From contig CALZFC010000058.1 in the NCBI GenBank assembly GCA_945643635.1, positions 806,001-870,000 of the forward strand: a stretch of 64,000 nucleotides of DNA. The letters are read 5' to 3'. The notes under the pieces were generated by a model, which did no database searches, was not told the DNA's origin, and was given only the letters and a program-made list of their open reading frames with translations. Positions 1-14,262 of this stretch are shown here, in pieces (positions within the stretch are counted from its first letter, which is position 1; every line of letters starts with the position of its first letter). A program made the position numbers and the translations under genes. Origin of the DNA: Allodiplogaster sudhausi. Taxonomy: Eukaryota > Nematoda > Chromadorea > Rhabditida > Diplogasteridae.

Positions 1-2655
1 TTATGGAGAGACATTCTGCCACTTACTGACAATGTTCGTTCAGAAATACATAGATGTGTACGTTTTTCAAGATTCAGATCGTGTTCAATAAGTCCACGGT
101 CTCCACCTGATGACTTTTACAATTCTCATGGTCAGTATTCTAAAACTTCGCCAGTCGGAGAAGCACGGCACTCATACAAGAGAAGACAGCATACTCCGCG
201 TACATTTTTTATATATAATTGTTTCGCCGATTTCTCCTAAAACCTTATCGCTTGTTGCTATTTCTTCTCGTAACACATTTTTTTTAAATAAAATTTCATT
301 TGATAGTTAATATAATAGAATCTAGCTGTACCTTTTCCATTCTTCTCTTCCCCTCTGCGTGCCCTAGAGTATTCCTTGAATCGACCAAAAAGATTATTCA
401 GTTCCATTATTCAAACTACCTGAATAAAATGAAAATTTTAACTTTACGGACTGAAGTTGTACCGCTTAAATTTTCGGTGGTAATATGTTTATATGAAAAT
501 TGGGTTACTCACAAATTACTTCAGATTTTCTAGAGTCGAGTGTACACGACTCTTTTGCAGCGGAACGATCATAAATGTTTCGGTTTTAAAACTTTACCCT
601 TTCCTTGTTCTGATAAAGTGTTGAATTCTCACCATGTCACTTTTCTCTACTGGTAACAATGAAGAGTAAATCAAGGGCACAGAGGGACAAGAAAGAGCAT
701 ACAAACCATGGAGAGTTGCAGAGCTACAGAGATCGTGACAGGGGCGACCGTTGATCTCAAATCAGGGTCATGCGACTGTTTGGCCGGCCTCCGCTGAATA
801 GACTTTTGTTTGAACAGAGAGATAAGAGAGCGGGAGAAATAGCAGCGGAAAGTGAGAGAGTAGACGAGCGAGAGAGATTAAGATAAATAGAAAGAATTGT
901 GCCAGCGAGTGTTTCGAAGCCAGTTAAAAATCACAGGACGAGAAGCGGTAGATGGTCAAGTATCAGGCATTGGGCAAACATTGGCAAAACCAAAGGAACG
1001 ATTGTGGAATTGGTCTTCCACGCCTAAACCAAGCAGAAGTAGTATATCATCTCTTCTTTCTTCTTTCCTTTATAGAATATTATGGATGGTACAAAGAGCA
1101 CAAGGAAGGAGACAAGTGGGTGTAGTGGAAATTCACACCATTCTGAAATATCAAGATTCTGAAGATATATGTATGTACATACATATGCTCATAAACTGAT
1201 AGGTGTAAGAGTGTCGAGCAAGGCATACTGTCATCTCAACTCGGCGCATTTTGCGATCTTCCTTTTCGCCCTCTCTAGCTCTCTGGCTTTCTTTCACTCT
1301 CTTCATCTCTCGTGGCTCTCGACTTTTGTGCCACGCAGTCCCATGCAACACCTGGTCACGTTCCATTTTCAGCTGACCGCCTCTCGAATGAATGCAGTGA
1401 GATGAGGTGAGGAAGGTGAGGATGAAACAGGGGTGGGAAAGAGGGAGTGAGAGAAAGTGATCGAGAGACGGAGAGGGAGAATAGTCAGAGCGATTAGACG
1501 AGATATTGAGAAAGATGGAGCTAGAGAGAGAAAGAGATGTAGAGATGGACAGATGAAGAGCAAATCAGGCACGGACAGAGAGATGCGGCGTCGCAGATGC
1601 GGTAGAGATCGAAGGAGTGGCATGGTTCATGGACACTAGAGAAGAGAGTATGGCTGAATAAAGTACAACAAGAACAACGGACAGAGAAAGAAAGAGAGAG
1701 AGAGAGGGTGAGAGATATAGACAGTTAGAGAAAGAGTGGAGGGAAGCAGGTTTGGTGAGAGATATCGTGAGAAGCAAGGAAGAGGACAAATGACAATGCG
1801 ACACTGTGAAATTGGGCTGACCAGAGCGACTACTCAATCGGCAGGAGGAACTTGTGACACCAGCACTTCCCATTCATTACTTGCTCAGCCTTCCTTCCAC
1901 GAAACACTTCATTCGTCAGAGTAACTGCCTTACTTAACGACCTTTTTGTTGAGCTTCTCGAGATACTAGATATATATTTATATCTTTTGAACACTGTAAC
2001 CGATATATTCCGTGTGTCCTTTTATTTGTCATATTTAAATTAGATTTTAATATATTAAAAATAAATAAAATCCAGTTTTGTTAATGTACCAGACAGACTG
2101 ACATGCTTTTTTGTATATTTAATTTTAGATGCAGGTCGTTAAAGCTTTTACTGTCGGCTACCACGCGCTTTTCTTGGCGCTCATAAATACAATTTTCCCT
2201 GCTTTGCTTGCTTTTTTACCGTTCACAGGAACGAGTGCACTAGAACACAGAGAATACTGAACACTTCTTGTTAGAATTTTTTTAATGTATCCGCTAATAC
2301 GGAACAAACTATTTTACATCCTAAAACAGAAGATAATTGCGTTTGTGTTTGGGTAAGTAAGACAGAGGGTGACTGCGAGTGGCGAAAAGTGAAAAAGAGA
2401 ATACGAGAGGGCGTGAGAGAGAAAGAAAGAGAGAGAGGGAGGGAGAGATACTAAAATGGAGTGGAAACTGTCCAGTAACCCATTCCATTTAGGCCATCGC
2501 CGGCAGGGGGTGTGAGGAATTCCTTCGTGTCTGCTGGCTACTACTCTTGTAGAGATACGAACTTGTTCGGCGGATGGTAGTCTTCGATAATGTGAGAGTG
2601 AGGAGAGAGAGAAGAAATTCAGAGAGGATGACAGAGAAACAGAGAGAGAATAAGC

Positions 2656-2658
<3 letters not shown>

Positions 2659-2712
<54 letters not shown>

Positions 2713-2829
2713 TGCTACACGAGTGATAATGTAGATCGGCAGTGTCTCATAGCAACACTTTCAAACGGATTCTTATCTCTTCATAGTTCTCGCCAATCTC
2801 ATCATTCTGTCTCTGGTTGAATCTTGCCT

Positions 2830-2864
<35 letters not shown>
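2659..2864. repeat. Opposed (GA)n and (CT)n tracts
   Basis: A (GA)n tract at about 2659-2712 is followed about 120 bp later by a (CT)n tract at about 2831-2864. Because the second is the complement of the first, a transcript through both could fold into a hairpin. Confidence 0.9.
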
Positions 2865-2867
<3 letters not shown>

Positions 2868-3688
2868 TTTCTATCTACCTTTCTATCCCTCTCCACAATA
2901 CCTACTTCCTTTTCTCGCTGTCCGTTCTCTGTGTTCCAAGTTCTCTTCAAGAATCACTCACAATCAGTCGCGCTGGGAGGTCATGTGGTGTATTCATCTG
3001 ACGCAAGCGAAGACCAGATCTTATGGTTAGAATATTTAGAGCCAATGAAACCACTGGAGATGACAACCGCTCACCGAGCAGGGAATAAGCAAAAATGTGG
3101 AGTGAAAGACCATTCAATCAGGCATCGAAGAGAGAGAATGCGAGAGACAGGGCCGAGAATGAGAAACAGAAATTCAGAGAAAGTGGAAGTGGAGAGGAGA
3201 AACTAAACCGCACAATAATTCCACCGTTTACCTTGCAATGATCCGCTTTCAACCCAAACTCTCGCTTCCATTCTTCTGCCATTTCCTCTCACTCTAGTAA
3301 GAGAACACGCGTTCCGGACCGAAGTCCACACAGACGGAAGAATGTGTGAGAGAGAGACGAAGAGAGGGAACGAGAGAGGAAAAGACTGTGAGACAGAGAG
3401 AGGACGAGAGAGAGAGGAAGTGGAAGAACGAAGAGAGTGAGAGAAGAGAAATAGAGATGGTGAGAGGGAGAGATGGAGAAGGAGAGAGAGAAAGAGAGAG
3501 CAAGGAAGTCAGAAAGACCAAGAGGGAGACATATTATACAGGTAGTAGTGAACAACATGGCCTTGGCCATTGTTCGAGGAAAGCAGCCACTCACACGCAT
3601 GGCATGCTGTTTTGACAGTGCAAAAAGAGCCACTCCTCTCATCTTTCACTCTCGTTCTTACTGGCTTTCACTTTCATCTCTACATTAC

Positions 3689-3697
3689 TCTCTCTTA

Positions 3698-3728
<31 letters not shown>

Positions 3729-3738
3729 TTCTCTCTCA
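3689..3738. repeat. (CT)n microsatellite
   Basis: An interrupted CT dinucleotide run with occasional TTT interruptions. Confidence 0.9.
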
Positions 3739-4104
3739 TTGCTGACGCAGTAAAATCCTCCCCAATACCATTTATTCTACTTTTCTCTACCAAAATATGA
3801 TTGGCACTGAATGGTTTCTCCTTGTTCCCGAAGTGCGGAATGAAAAGTGAAGGACACGGAAAGAGAAGACAGCGCGTGTCTAACTGTAATGTTGCACTTG
3901 TGGAATAAGAGGAGAAGAGACAGTAGCAGAAGGGCAGTTTCATTGGTTCAGTAAGTCGCTTGACCGTGATAAGCGGAAAGGGCTAGGGGAAGAGAATTGA
4001 TTCGTTAACTTTGAGATAATGAAGGAGGAAGAAAGCTGTCTTTCTCTCTTTCTCTCTCCCTTTTTGCTGTTTCTTGATCTTCAACGGAAGAAGAAGTTTC
4101 CTGA

Positions 4105-4446
4105 CTAACTTTCTCTATGTCTTTCATGAAAAGCAGAAGCCATTTTCATGTTCGATCTGTGTTTTAACGCGAGGAATGTTCCGTTTTGATTTTGCAAAAG
4201 ATCTTTCCGAATAATAAGCTCCACTAATCCAAGAACGTTTGGACATTTTGAATCAGCAGCCCGAGGCCAGGTGAAAACAAATAAAGATTTCCTGCAACAA
4301 GCAGCCATTCGTTTGGAGTAATCTGTTTTTGTCAACTGGAACATGGAAAACAAGTAGTCTTTTTTCAATGGCTCCATCGTCACCGGTTTTGTTCTGCTTT
4401 GCCTGACTGCTGCGCATGAATAGATCAGCTTGAATGATCTGTTCAC
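4105..4446 (-). other. Unassigned 113-codon open frame
   Basis: A non-repetitive open frame on the minus strand with a mixed amino-acid composition, unlike the repeat-derived frames around it. I recognise no domain, see no clear splice partners, and it has no GC3 bias. It may be chance, or the remnant of a mobile element. Confidence 0.15.
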
Positions 4447-4718
4447 GGATTATTACGGTATTTTTGCATTTTTTTCAAAGATTGATGAATTTTTGATCCA
4501 CTTTTTGCTCTTAGGCGATATTCATTTTGAATGAAAGCAACGAACAGATTGACCATCTTTATTCCAATTCAAGCTCGTGAAATTCGCCCTAATTCATAAT
4601 GAACTCGTCCATTTGTACAGATACTTTAGCCGTGTTCTTCATTCCATGTCTTGTAGTGGCTAATTGAAATGCCTTGAAAGGTGTGCTTGGTGTTTGCAAG
4701 GCGAAGTCAATCAGGACA

Positions 4719-4731
4719 TGAGAGAGAAGAG

Positions 4732-4768
<37 letters not shown>

Positions 4769-4888
4769 GAGAGAGAAATAGTGAGGGGCAGTGGAGAACG
4801 ACAGGGAGCAGGAGAGAGAGGAAGAGAGTATGAGAGAGAGAAGGGTCGAAAGAGCGAGCGAGAGAGAGAGAGAGAGAGAAAGAGAGAT
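4719..4888. repeat. (GA)n tract cluster
   Basis: Two (GA)n runs, about 4719-4777 and 4856-4888, with the same purine strand. Confidence 0.9.
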
Positions 4889-5180
4889 AAAGCGAACATG
4901 TCGAATGAGCTGTTCGGCCTAGATCTTGACCATTGCCTGCTGGTTTTTCGTTCCCCTCCCAATTTAGCACTCTCTCTACCCCTGTCTATTTCTCTAGCAC
5001 TCTCTCTTTCTCTCATTCTCTGACTTCTTTCTTCGGTTTGCTTCTCACTCTCCCATGTTCCTATCTTTCAACTGTAGAATGCGCAGTCTCCGAAAACATT
5101 ACTGCTAGAAGGGGAGTCACCGACAAGAGTTGGTTGCCTGTTGCTTTTCCTTCTCTTCGTCTCGTATGATCATTTGCTCT

Positions 5181-5205
5181 ATCTCCCTCTCTCTCTTTCT
5201 CTCTT

Positions 5206-5245
<40 letters not shown>
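5181..5245. repeat. (CT)n microsatellite
   Basis: A pyrimidine tract, mainly CT, of about 65 bp. Confidence 0.9.
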
Positions 5246-6168
5246 ACTCCAGTTCGCAAGCTTGGGTTGTAGAGGAGCAGCCGCTCCCTCTCTGTTGGAA
5301 CACTATTGTAAGTGGGCGCAACACCAGTAGGGCCCCATTCCACGGCTCTCCCGGATCAGGCGTTCCTTCCTTTTTGGCTCTCTTCTATTTTACTTGTTAT
5401 TCCATTTCTTTCTCTGTCTCATCCAACTTTCTCTCCCTCCTCCTGCAATCCGCAACGGCCTGGATAGCCTAAGGGTTGCCTCGTTTGTAGCCCCTTTTCT
5501 TTTCTGCTCAGTTGCTCATCCAGTCGGAGATCGCCTCCGTTCGCAGCCTCTTTTTCTCTCTTTAAGCGGGAAGGTCTCCGTGATTGTGTGCATGCAGCGT
5601 GTACTGTAATGTTGCGGGGGGAGGGGGGGAGGGAGTTGCACTCTTCCTCGCCTGCTGATGAGACAGTGCGTGCACTTGAGAGAGCGCGGGCGACGAGACG
5701 AACCGAGAGGGCGTTCGCACTTTTCGCGCCTGACTAAGAATACTGTAGCCATGCGGAACGGAGACTGTTATGAAACTGTCACGGCGGATTCGGCTTATCG
5801 GCATTCGCAATGAGTGACAATCCATTTTCGCATTAAAATTGCACAGGTCATTAAATATCATCCAATTTCTATTTCTATCGAAGAATCTCATGGAATTATT
5901 TTGGCAATTCTTACCGGATTTGCATGTCTTTGCACCGTCATTTGATGCTTTATTGCTTTCTGAAGATACCCTTTGATTTCGTTATTTTCTCAACTGGACA
6001 GTTGCCCCAATCGCTCTCGTGCTTCTCATGCGTCTATCATTTTTCAGACGATTTCTTCTTCTTCCTTCTTGCCTGGAGGAGTTTTGAATCGGAGTCTTTT
6101 GTGACTCGTTTTTTTTTGTTCTCTTGGTCTGTCATCACGAGACGTTCCGAACGGGCAGACAAGTCGTT

Positions 6169-6169
<1 letters not shown>

Positions 6170-6207
<38 letters not shown>

Positions 6208-7208
6208 GAGAGAGAGAGAGAGAGGAAGCGAGGAGATAAAGAGAAAGGGAAGAATCGGGAACGAGGGAGAATGGCGAGAATAAATAGGTGCAAGCGTTTT
6301 CAGCAGTTTCGTTTCGCGTTTGGAATGAAGTGCGAGAAAGAATGGGTATACTAGAGCAAAAGGGAAAGAGAAAGAGAGAGAAAGTCAAAGAGGAAATGAA
6401 GAGGAACTTTTTTCTGCCAACTGCAGAAGAACACAGCTCGGGACAGGTAGTGAAAGTAAACGAAGGTAAAGTAGGACGGTAACAACGACACAGGGATTGC
6501 TTGATCGGTGAGAGAGTGAAGAGAGAGAGAGAGAGAGAGATAGAGAGAGAGAGAGATAGAGAGCGAGAGACCCATACGGGAATGTGCTCCTCACGAACGC
6601 TGCCTGACACACAACAGACACTCCGCATGGCCGGTCCGGTTGGCGGCTTCCATTCTCGAGTACACGCAAAGTGGAGTGGAGGGAACGCTTCTTGATATCT
6701 TAGGAAATCACTCGTTTTAAATGCTCATTTCATTTTCTCAAAACTTCTTTTGATACACTGATTCAAATGATGTGAAATTATAGCTTTCGCGGTTTCATGA
6801 CAAGGCATCAAGAAGCTATGAAGCTTATCTGGTAGATCACATGATTGAGAATGCTTCGCTTACGACATCAGTTATCAGTCGAGTATACAAGGGAGAGAGA
6901 AGGAGAAGGGGAGAGAGAGAAAGAGAGATTAGAGAGAGAGAGAGGGAGAGAGAGAAAGAGAGAAAGGGAGAGAGGGAGAGAAGGTCTCACCACTCCTTTC
7001 CACTCCTCGAGGTGCCTGGTGGCGATGCGAGTCGAGCAATTTCCTCGTAGCAAAGGAGCACAGTTTGTGGTATGGTCGGGGATGGAAGAGGCGTTTGCAA
7101 AAATATTTGAGCACCCGGTGTGTCATCGGCGCGAACGCACACATTGAAAAGGAGAGAGAGAGAAAGAGGGAGAGAGAAAGAGATAAATAGACAGAGAGAG
7201 AGAGACAG
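6170..7208. repeat. Cluster of (GA)n tracts
   Basis: Repeated GA runs at about 6170-6226, 6520-6569, 6890-6985 and 7151-7208, all with purines on the plus strand. Confidence 0.9.
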
Positions 7209-10200
7209 GGACAAAGAGTGAGCGAGACAAAGCCACAGAAAAGTCGTACCTGTTCACTTCAAGCAGGCGTTCGATGCTGATCCTCTCACTGCCACTTGCC
7301 ATTCAAGCTTGAAAAGCTGTGACTTTGTTCATATTTTTAATCTGCCCTTTCAATTCGAATTTCCTATTTGAGGATGCGTTGAAATGATTTTGATCACCTT
7401 CGAATGGTAATCAAACCAGATATTTTTTGTGTCAAGACATTAACAAGTGATGAATAGAAAAAGTGAAGGAAACTTCTTCTTTCAAAATTCTCTATAGATG
7501 GAAACAGTTCTAGGGATGCCAGCAATTTCTTATCATGGAATAGCATTGATGCTTGCAAACTCAGTACGGAACTCTTCGACTATTCTTTCTTTGTTGTCTT
7601 TGGACTGATCGCTTGCTTTGCAGATGCATTTCGTGTGCAATTCGAGAAGTGAACTGCTTCCTTTGTCTTCTGCGCCATTCATTCATTGTTCTTTCTGATT
7701 ATTTGTTCCCCGATTCTTTATGCAATCGTTCCTGTCCCCTAGTGCCGTATACGAATTATATTCGGAGGGTCAATTTCCTAAAGGCAAATGAAAAAATATA
7801 AAAAGGCTTTCAGTTACTTATGAAATTATGCACATGTTTTCTTACAGTAACCCTATTTATTGCTAATGATAGAAAAAAAATTAATCCAATTCTATATCAT
7901 TAGCTATAAAAGCGGATACAAAATTTAGTATCTGCTAAACTACAGAAATTGAAGCAGAAAATGAGTGGGAGCCTGATAGACGCTGAGAGTGCGGAATACA
8001 ACTGTCAGTACTGTTCAATTGTAGGAAATATCATAGAAAGAGAAACGAAAAATAGAATGCCACGATTGGTTCTATGATTCTTTTTCTTAATTCTTCTGAC
8101 GATATCCCGCAACCACAGTCTAATTTTGATTGTTCGTTTGATATTTTTTCCATCTCTTCATTGCGTGTCTCAATAATTAATTTAGCTATGGCTCAAATAA
8201 TTAAACTGTGTGTACATACATACATAGATGGGCCTTTCTGTCTTACTTTACTCCTCTTCTCTCTCTCTCCCTCTCTCTTTCTCTCTTTTCTTGTCTCTAG
8301 TCTCTCTTTCTCTAACAATTTACTCTCTCGCTCTCTTGCAGCTGCTCCTTGTTTTCTGCGACTGCGTACCGTTTAGTGCAATGTAAATAAACATGGCGAT
8401 CAGCAGAGGAACGGTTACGAGCTGTGCGGGCTTTGCGCCATATTTTTTCCTTTCCCCGTCTGCCACTCTTCGTGCTGAAATTTCATTCTTTCACTCTTTC
8501 TTGTTCAGCCTCTCTTTCTCTTGTTCGTTATGCCTCCATGCTCGTCTCTTCCTCTCTGTCGCTTCCTCCGTCGCCATACTATCTTTCTTTCCTACAACGT
8601 CGCGCAACATCCAGACTCGGAGGCTGTTCAGAAGTGAATGAAGAATAAAAGCGTTCTGGGAGCTTGTTTTTTTCTCGGTCCCTCATTGTCTATGAAGGAT
8701 TTTCTTCTCTGACTCTCTTTATTTCGCCCTCAATATGTTTCTCGCCCATTTCTCTCAGAACTCCCTCACTTTCTCTAGCTCTCTATCTTTTCATCTCTCT
8801 CTCTTTCTCTCTCTCTCTTTCGGTCTCTGATTTGATCTCTACAAGGCAGCAACCGTTCAGATCAGACATAGCAGCCTCGGTTGTTAGTTAGAACGCATCT
8901 AAACCTCCCTATCTTGCGCTTTGTGTATAATCCATTCGTTTTCCTTGTTTGCTTCTCTTTCTCTCTTCTGTCTGTCTCTCTTAACTCTCGTTTTCATCCT
9001 TGGTTTCTCTTTCTCTTTATCTCTCTCCCTCTCTTTCTCTCCTTCACTCTTTTTGTTTAGTTTTGTAGAGAAACCAGTTGCTTGTGTCTAGTTGTAGAAA
9101 GGAACGCAATCATTTCGAGAGCGGAAGAATCAGTGAACGGGTAGAACTGTAAAATAGACAAAGCGATATCCGGCGTGGATGAAATGGTGTGTTAGAGGAG
9201 TAAAAACAGTGAGTAGCAGCAGTGCTGGTAATCTATGAAATACATATATATGTATGTTTCTTCAATGCGAGACTGCTCGTTAGCATTCCAAATGTTTGTA
9301 TCATTTGGAAGTTCATTTCCCTTATGTCTATCTATACGGGGAGGGATCTCAGCAAGTGCACTAGAGTATACAGTAGCGAATGGTGTTTGAACTGTCGAAG
9401 CTGCTCTAGTACACTTTTCTGATTTGCCAGAATATTCCTAATTTCCATTCTGAAAAAGCCATATGTACAGGCATTTAATGGCACAAACTAGTAGCCCATT
9501 TTCAACAGACAAGACGCCTTTTATAACACTCATTGTAGCCATTCCTGGATCTTGGATCGGTTGAACGAGAGAAGAAATTCTTTCTTTATCTTTTGATAGC
9601 CATAACAAGTTACAGTTGTGCTTGTTCTGCAGAACAACGGATATTCATTTATTCTCTCATTCATCACGTCCCAAGGCTCATTCCATTTCAGATGTATCGC
9701 GATCGTCTCCTTGTTCTTCTCTCGGAGCATTAACTTTTCTCAGTTGAACAAAATCGGTCACTCTCTGTACATTTCATCTCTTATCACTCTCGTCAATGAG
9801 TTTACTTTGTTGCGCATGGATTCTAGTCGCATCTTCGTCGGTGTAATCTCACAATCAGCCTCTCCTCCACTCTTGCCTCGGGCTAGCTGACAGGATTGTT
9901 ATGATGGACGGCGTCATCCCATGTTCCTGAGATCTTCAAGGAACACCAAAATATATTTGATGATGATGAGCATTTCGGTTGAATACAACCATGCTGTCCT
10001 TCTTCCATCAATCGTCAAAATTAGTGATGGTGATCACGTTGATGCACTCACTGCTGAACGACAATGAGCCATTTGATGGTTATTTCTGTATTCCACTTCT
10101 GTAATACGTCTGTTAATGTTGTGGTATGCGCTGGCTGCAACCGAATCGCCTGCTCCGAACTGGTTTGCCTGACTTTGCTTTCAAGCTGATGGAAGTGAAA

Positions 10201-10939
10201 GGTGCGAGAACGACGAAGAAAAAAAAAGAAGAGAGAGGAGTGCATCCATGATTCAAAAAAGTAATTGGAATACGATGGCAAGACTACTCAAGAGACTGAA
10301 GTACAGGGTATTCTTGAGTGACCGAGAGAGAATAATGTGTCCTCCTTAATAGCATCTGATTATGAGTACTCGAAAAGTAATCATGCTCTAGAATTAATTA
10401 GAGAAATTCTCCGTCAAATAACCAGACTTGTTAGCCCATAAAATGTCATTTATACCTTGATTTACTTGTGCACATGTCTTTTTGGTGGAATGCTGATTGT
10501 GAGAATGCTAAACCGAGTCGAGAAAAAGAGATGAAGAGTATCTATTTCTTCTGGATGAGAGAGAGATTAAGATAGAGAAGGTAAAGGTGCTTCTTTTGTA
10601 ACTGCGAGTTCCCCTTTTCTCTGGTCTATAGATAACAGTCTTCCTCAGAGCAAAAAAGGGCGCGGCATAATCTGCACATTTATCTGAAGCAGGGTGTGAA
10701 TTACCATTGGCTATGCCTTGTGAAGGATAAAGGGAGAGAGAGAATGTGACCGAGTGAGACCGAAAGGGGTAGGAGTGCGCAGAGAGTGAGAGACAAAATG
10801 GTCTTTAGAGAACGAGCAAGAAGTGGAAGAACAAAATCAAATGATGGAATATCCCTGGCGAGACATGAACTACAGTACAATGTGAATAAAAATGCACGTG
10901 CTTGTTTTCATCTTCATAACTCTCACTTTCTCCCTTTCT

Positions 10940-10940
<1 letters not shown>

Positions 10941-10976
<36 letters not shown>
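10941..10976. repeat. (CT)n microsatellite
   Basis: A nearly perfect CT run of about 36 bp. Confidence 0.9.
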
Positions 10977-10978
<2 letters not shown>

Positions 10979-13294
10979 CACCACTCTCTCGCTCTCATGC
11001 CTGCACTCTCTCTCTCCAGCTGTCTCTTAAAAAGTAACGCCCTGTGTGGGCGGCTTGAAGCAGATAATAGGCGTCTTCTTCTTTAGCTTCCTATTGTTAA
11101 CGGCGATGGACTATACAGACATGATAAGGTGAACTGCTCTGATCCCTACTGTAACTTAATTCGGCAGTACAGTCTGTTCGGCAGCTACAGTGCAGACAGC
11201 ATTTCTTCATTTCTCTTTTATTCGCATTCTCGCATTCTATCTGACGCTCTCTATTATACTCTTGATCTCTCGAAGCTTACTATCTGCTGCTTGTAAATCC
11301 GCCTGTCCCTGCTCTGCTTGTCGATCTACAAATCTATCGTTATCTCAATATCACTCACCCTTTCTCTTATTATCTCTCCCTCCCTCTGTCTTTCTATCAC
11401 TCACTCTGATGGACTGCTCTGGCTCTATCTAAACTTATACGTAGCATGAAGTGATTTCATTTTCTATTCACAATCTCGTTCTTGTGTCTGGTTAAATGGC
11501 AGTACAAGCTTCACCTTTTGCTATTCCTGCACTGCTATTTTCTTTCGCTTCTCATTTCCCTCACTTCGTTGGCTTTGTTGCTGGGTAGCACCATATTTAA
11601 GTATTTTAGTGACGAAAAAAGAGCGAGAGAAACAACAGGACAAAAGAGAGAAAAAAGTGCGAAAGGGAAAGCAAAAAAGGTCACCTTGGTAAGAAAATGT
11701 AACTTCACGTGACAGGAAAATAAAAAAGGAAAGAGTTGAAGGAAAAGCACTTTGCACTTGAAGATCTACTGCAGAGTTTGGAGCATCACTATTCCTTTTA
11801 ATTAAAAATTTTTGTTTATGGGTATTAGATCAATGAACCAATCACTTGGAAAGTCTACAACATACTTTCACTCCCATCACTTTTATCCTCTCTCTTCCCC
11901 TCTTTATATTTCTGTGTTTCTCGTTATATCTAACCGTCTCTTTCACTCTCGCTCGTTGCCAACTTCTTGCAACATCCAAACCGTTTCTATGCGCCGCTAG
12001 CAGTGACCTCATTTGGCTGTTTCAACATTCTTCCATTTTTGAGAAAGTAATCCGCGCATGGCTAAGCAAGAGCAGTTCAATTCCTCTTCAAACACGAAAT
12101 TCACTTCTCCGGAGAAATGTGTATCGCCATCAATATATTTTCTCTTGATGTTCAACTTCTTGAAACTGATCCGGGGTGAATATGATGATGTTCACCTTGC
12201 TCGTTCCCTTTAGTTGTTTCAAGAAAGGACTGAAAGACGCTTCACTGACTCATCTTCCTTCCTTCCAATTTTTTCTGAAACTGCTTATTTTAATTCTAAG
12301 AAATGATTGGTATGTTTGAGTGAATCGTGTTGTCCATCAAGGTTCTCCTTGACGGAACACAGTCAACTTCTTCTTTCTGACGTCTTTACACCATTCACTT
12401 ACATACATCATCTTGATCCATTTTTGCAATGAAGTACAAAGAAGAGCTCTATAAATGTAAGATGTAGTGGGAAAGGATGAGAGAGAGAGTGACCAACAGA
12501 GACAGAGATAGAGAGAAGTGGAAATATGAGAGAAAAAGAGAATGTCCGAGTGAAAGTTAGAAAAGGGAAAAGCTGAAGGTGTTCTCTTTGTGCGTCATAG
12601 ACTGACCATTTCTCAGATGTCGCTTGTGCCAATCGACTTCATCTCATTCGCAGTCCACCGTAACTTTCCACTTGTATGCAGCGTTCCCCGAAGATAGCGG
12701 AAATGAAGGATAGCTCGTAGTTTTTGTTTCCTTTAACCTCCGGACCATTTTCCTGGAGTTCTATTCACCAACCAATCGTTCTGATGAATATTGACCGTCT
12801 CTCTTTTTCATCCCCTGTTTACTATTTTTCTTCTTCTTATGAAAATTTTAGCTTACTATTCTTGTTATTGATGAAGTATACGCTGAAAACGATAATCTAC
12901 TGATCATAACTACATACTTCGTCCTCACGTATTTAAACTTATTTATTTATTATTTTTCTGTTTGCTGTGCTTATATTTTAACGGAATGCTTCTTCTCATT
13001 TGTCCTTCTGCCCTCTAATGCAATTGTTGCCGAGCGAGCACCAAAAGTGCAAGTCTATCTCTCTCTCTCTCTCTTGCTGCAACTACACAAACAAAATATA
13101 AATGACCACTGCGTCGCAGACGGCAAGAAATGTTGCGAAATAGCATAGAGGCGAACAAAAATTCTCCTCCTCCATCATCAATCTCATCCTTGCTCTCTGT
13201 ATCTCTGTCTCATCGTTCTCTCTCTGCCTAACTCCCGGTGCCTCTGCTTCCATACTTCTCCACCCTTTCCATTCATTTTTTCTTGCTTTCTACT

Positions 13295-13296
<2 letters not shown>

Positions 13297-13330
<34 letters not shown>

Positions 13331-13340
13331 GTCTCTCTCG
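13297..13340. repeat. (CT)n microsatellite
   Basis: A CT run with single interruptions. Confidence 0.9.
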
Positions 13341-14215
13341 TCCCCACCAACTCACCGTTTGTTGCCAGAAAGCACCAAGCAGGAGCATCCGGAGAAACAT
13401 ATTTTGACATTTCGGCCTCCTCCATCTGGCTGTTCCTTTCCGTTTCACCTTCCGTGTCTACTAATAATGATTCACAGTCGCGAACAGATTTCGAGGGAAT
13501 TTAATTTAAATTGCTCTCCTAATTTAAAAGCTTAAAGGAGACAAAAAGGGAAAAACTCCTACCACAAAGCACCTCGGACCTCCTTTAACAGTAAACAAGT
13601 GCATAAATGCACAAGAGAGCAGAATTTGAATGATAGAAAGAATGAATTGTCCTACTTGTCCATACCTGTATGACATTCAGGGCGAGTAGAGAAAAGCAGT
13701 AAACTCCATTTCTAATCTGCCTCAGAATATGAACAGGTAGGTAGAATTCTCGAGGGATGCCAGAGGGTGAACTTCTCTTTGCGAATAACAAAGCGTGACA
13801 GCTAAGTAGAATTGCGGGGTTTTAACATTTCGCAGTGATACGTCTTCTGCTTCCTGTTACGGATTGACTAAACAAAAAGCATTCGTCGGGCATTTACATC
13901 TGACTTTAGACTTATTTTCGTACAGTGACCCAATGATCTTACAATTAGCGCATGATTGAATATATACATCTGGTTACAGTAGTCTGGGTACATACTGAAG
14001 CCGTCTGTTTCGACTTTTAATATATGATATTATCATCCACTTTTCTATATTTTCCAGATTGGTCTCCGTTTACGTGTAAGTGATAGGAGACGATGATGTT
14101 GTTCGAGTAGGGATCCCAAAGCCAAATGTTTCCAACTTTGTGTTGCAAGCTGCTTCTCTCAGTCGCTGATAAGTTTCGTTCTCTGCTTCTGTATCAAATG
14201 CCCACTCCCTCCTGT

Positions 14216-14218
<3 letters not shown>

Positions 14219-14261
<43 letters not shown>

Positions 14262-14262
14262 T
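14219..14262. repeat. Compound (CT)n(CA)n microsatellite
   Basis: About 30 bp of CT runs directly into about 14 bp of CA, a compound microsatellite. A second CT run follows at about 14351-14382. Confidence 0.9.

Noticed and set aside
6044..6628. 194-codon minus-strand open frame
   Set aside because: Mostly Leu-Ser repeats from GA tracts read on the other strand; no domain.
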